Assembly (NCBI RefSeq): GCF_001465345.1
Contig: NZ_CP013655.1
Location: forward strand, 682,001-746,000
Source: Enterococcus rotai
GTDB taxonomy: Bacteria; Bacillota; Bacilli; Lactobacillales; Enterococcaceae
Direction: 5' to 3'
DNA length: 64,000 bases
The notes below the pieces were generated by a model. It had not been told where the DNA came from, did not search any database, and saw nothing but the letters and a program-made list of their open reading frames with translations. The translations under genes were made by a program, and so were the position numbers. Every line of letters starts with the position of its first letter. The stretch's first letter is position 1. Shown here in pieces: positions 62,887 to 64,000 of the stretch.

Positions 62887-64000
62887 TTATTTCCCACCTT
62901 TAACAATTATTGTTAGTAATCTGTCTCCATCCCAAACAGATTCTATTTTTACGCCCCCACTTGGACCTTTTAAAAAGCTTTCTCTTACAGTAGTTGTATA
63001 ATTTACGGTTGGCAGACCTGGTAACTCTTTAGCCACATAGCTTCTTGTTTCTGTTTTTAAAATATTGGAAGAATCATTAATAGCATCTTTTAAATGATTA
63101 TTTAGGAATTCTCTGCTATTCGGTGTATCATAAATTCCAATCTTACTTAACTCACTTTGCATAGTTTGTGATCTTTGGATGTTATGCTTATTTCCTTTAG
63201 CTTTTCCAAACAAGTAATCAAGTTTATTTCCTAGCTCTGGACTTTTTAGGTTTCCAACCCCACTAACTTTCCCAACATCTTTCCCTCTATCAACCGTCTT
63301 AACAACCCCTGCCGACTTCTCAAACTCTTTCAACGCTTCCCACTCTTTAGCAGTCAACTTAATCGCATCCAGCGAATAATCACCATTTCTCAGCAACTTA
63401 GCTGACTTCAAAATATCTTTCACTCGATCAATCGGTAACACAGCTAATAACAAGAAAACACCTGAAGATGAGCGTTGCATCGTCGTAGAATCTTTCGCAA
63501 GCAGGATCTCAATATCATCAATATTGGTAAGGATTTTAAAAATCTCTGGTCCATACTCTTTAAACAATTCAACATTATGAACACGAAACAGTTCATGTAA
63601 CTCTTTTGTTTTCTGAACATCCAATTTTCCATTGCGATAAATCTGATATTCGACGCCATTCGATAATTCTTTGATGACCACATCGATTCGGTCTTTCGGC
63701 TGTGCCTTGTTAAAGTCCTTTAGTGCTTTATACCATTTTTGATTTTTAAAATCAATGGTTTTATAACCATCTTTACCGCCTGAAAAATTCCCAGCACTGC
63801 CTAGGAAGGCTAATCCTTCGGCAATCGAAGCAATAACTGTTTGGACGTCTGAGAAATCACTGCCATGCGCTGCTTCAAAGGCGCTATATTTTTCGAGAAT
63901 TTCAATTTTCTTGGCGGTTCCCAGCATGCTTTGTTTATTAAAAAATTGATTCACAAATGGCACATCTTCAAAGGCTTTTGCCAAAGCTTCCATGATCACA
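62887..64000 (-). CDS. Polymorphic (LXG-like) toxin, C-terminal part, cut by window edge
   Basis: At least 370 residues are in the window and the frame is open at the right edge, so the N-terminal (probably LXG or other secretion) domain is outside. The middle has FLLLAVLPIDRVKDILKSAK, a pre-toxin-like stretch. The last 110 residues resemble the 'polymorphic toxin type 35' tips: LDYLFGKAKGNKHNIQRSQT, then MQSELSKIGIYD, FLNNHL, SFLKGPSGGVKIESVWDGDR and a terminal GGK. Bacillus LXG tips with this look (YobL-like, from memory) are nucleases or otherwise cytotoxic. Three small genes follow as immunity candidates. Secretion would be by the type VII (Ess) system. Confidence 0.75.
   Translation of the reverse strand, partial: VIMEALAKAFEDVPFVNQFFNKQSMLGTAKKIEILEKYSAFEAAHGSDFSDVQTVIASIAEGLAFLGSAGNFSGGKDGYKTIDFKNQKWYKALKDFNKAQPKDRIDVVIKELSNGVEYQIYRNGKLDVQKTKELHELFRVHNVELFKEYGPEIFKILTNIDDIEILLAKDSTTMQRSSSGVFLLLAVLPIDRVKDILKSAKLLRNGDYSLDAIKLTAKEWEALKEFEKSAGVVKTVDRGKDVGKVSGVGNLKSPELGNKLDYLFGKAKGNKHNIQRSQTMQSELSKIGIYDTPNSREFLNNHLKDAINDSSNILKTETRSYVAKELPGLPTVNYTTTVRESFLKGPSGGVKIESVWDGDRLLTIIVKGGK

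Noticed and set aside
1-64000. tRNA or rRNA genes
   Set aside because: No cloverleaf with a GTTCRA-type T loop or rRNA-like conserved stretch was recognised in the intergenic regions by eye.

Overview
The window is low-GC Gram-positive chromosome, almost certainly from an Enterococcus of the E. faecalis group. This rests on the rpsL-rpsG-fusA-tuf order beside rpiA, a resolvase-like gene and gpmA, on strong AGGAGG ribosome binding sites with GTG/TTG starts, on the nupNOPQ-deo cluster, and on an Fst-type toxin like that of enterococcal pheromone plasmids. No tRNA, rRNA, CRISPR array or intact insertion sequence was seen.

Layout. 1-3 kb: the start of an inositol-catabolism gene (iolA), a divergent DeoR regulator, a tautomerase and a PadR/DUF2812 pair. 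3-8 kb: tuf, fusA, rpsG and rpsL (minus strand), with a promoter and leader before rpsL. 8-12 kb: rpiA, a resolvase-like protein lacking the catalytic serine, gpmA, a hypothetical and an iron alcohol dehydrogenase. 12-25 kb: a nucleoside salvage cluster. It runs pdp-deoC-cdd, an ABC nucleoside importer and deoB-punA-deoD on the minus strand, preceded by a LacI regulator and followed by a UreI/AmiS-like channel and adenosine deaminase. Its promoter carries a palindromic operator and a cre-like site.

25-45 kb: a host N-glycan foraging locus. A secreted GH85 endoglycosidase releases glycans. An oligosaccharide ABC importer brings them in, under a YesL/YesM/YesN-type sensory system. Intracellular GH92, GH125, GH38 and GH20 enzymes and a ROK kinase break them down, and a GntR/LacI-hybrid repressor has two identical operators. 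Several cre-like sites suggest glucose repression. 45-55 kb: a large BspA-type surface protein with an internal duplication and a CAP-like domain, an rRNA methyltransferase-like protein, an SGNH esterase, a NlpC/P60-like secreted hydrolase with a lipoprotein, coaA and guaA.

55-64 kb: an AT-rich accessory island starting just after guaA. It holds a retron: promoter, predicted msr-msd RNA, a small basic membrane protein and a reverse transcriptase with the retron hallmarks NAxxH, YxDD and LTG. A SEC-C/zinc protein follows and may be the effector. Next come an HTH fusion of unknown function, a complete chromosomal Fst/par type I toxin-antitoxin module with antisense RNA and direct repeats, two small XRE regulators, a small orphan protein followed by three tandem hairpins, and the C-terminal part of an LXG-like polymorphic toxin with three possible immunity genes. 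The retron, with an accessory arrangement I do not recognise, is the best candidate for an undescribed system.
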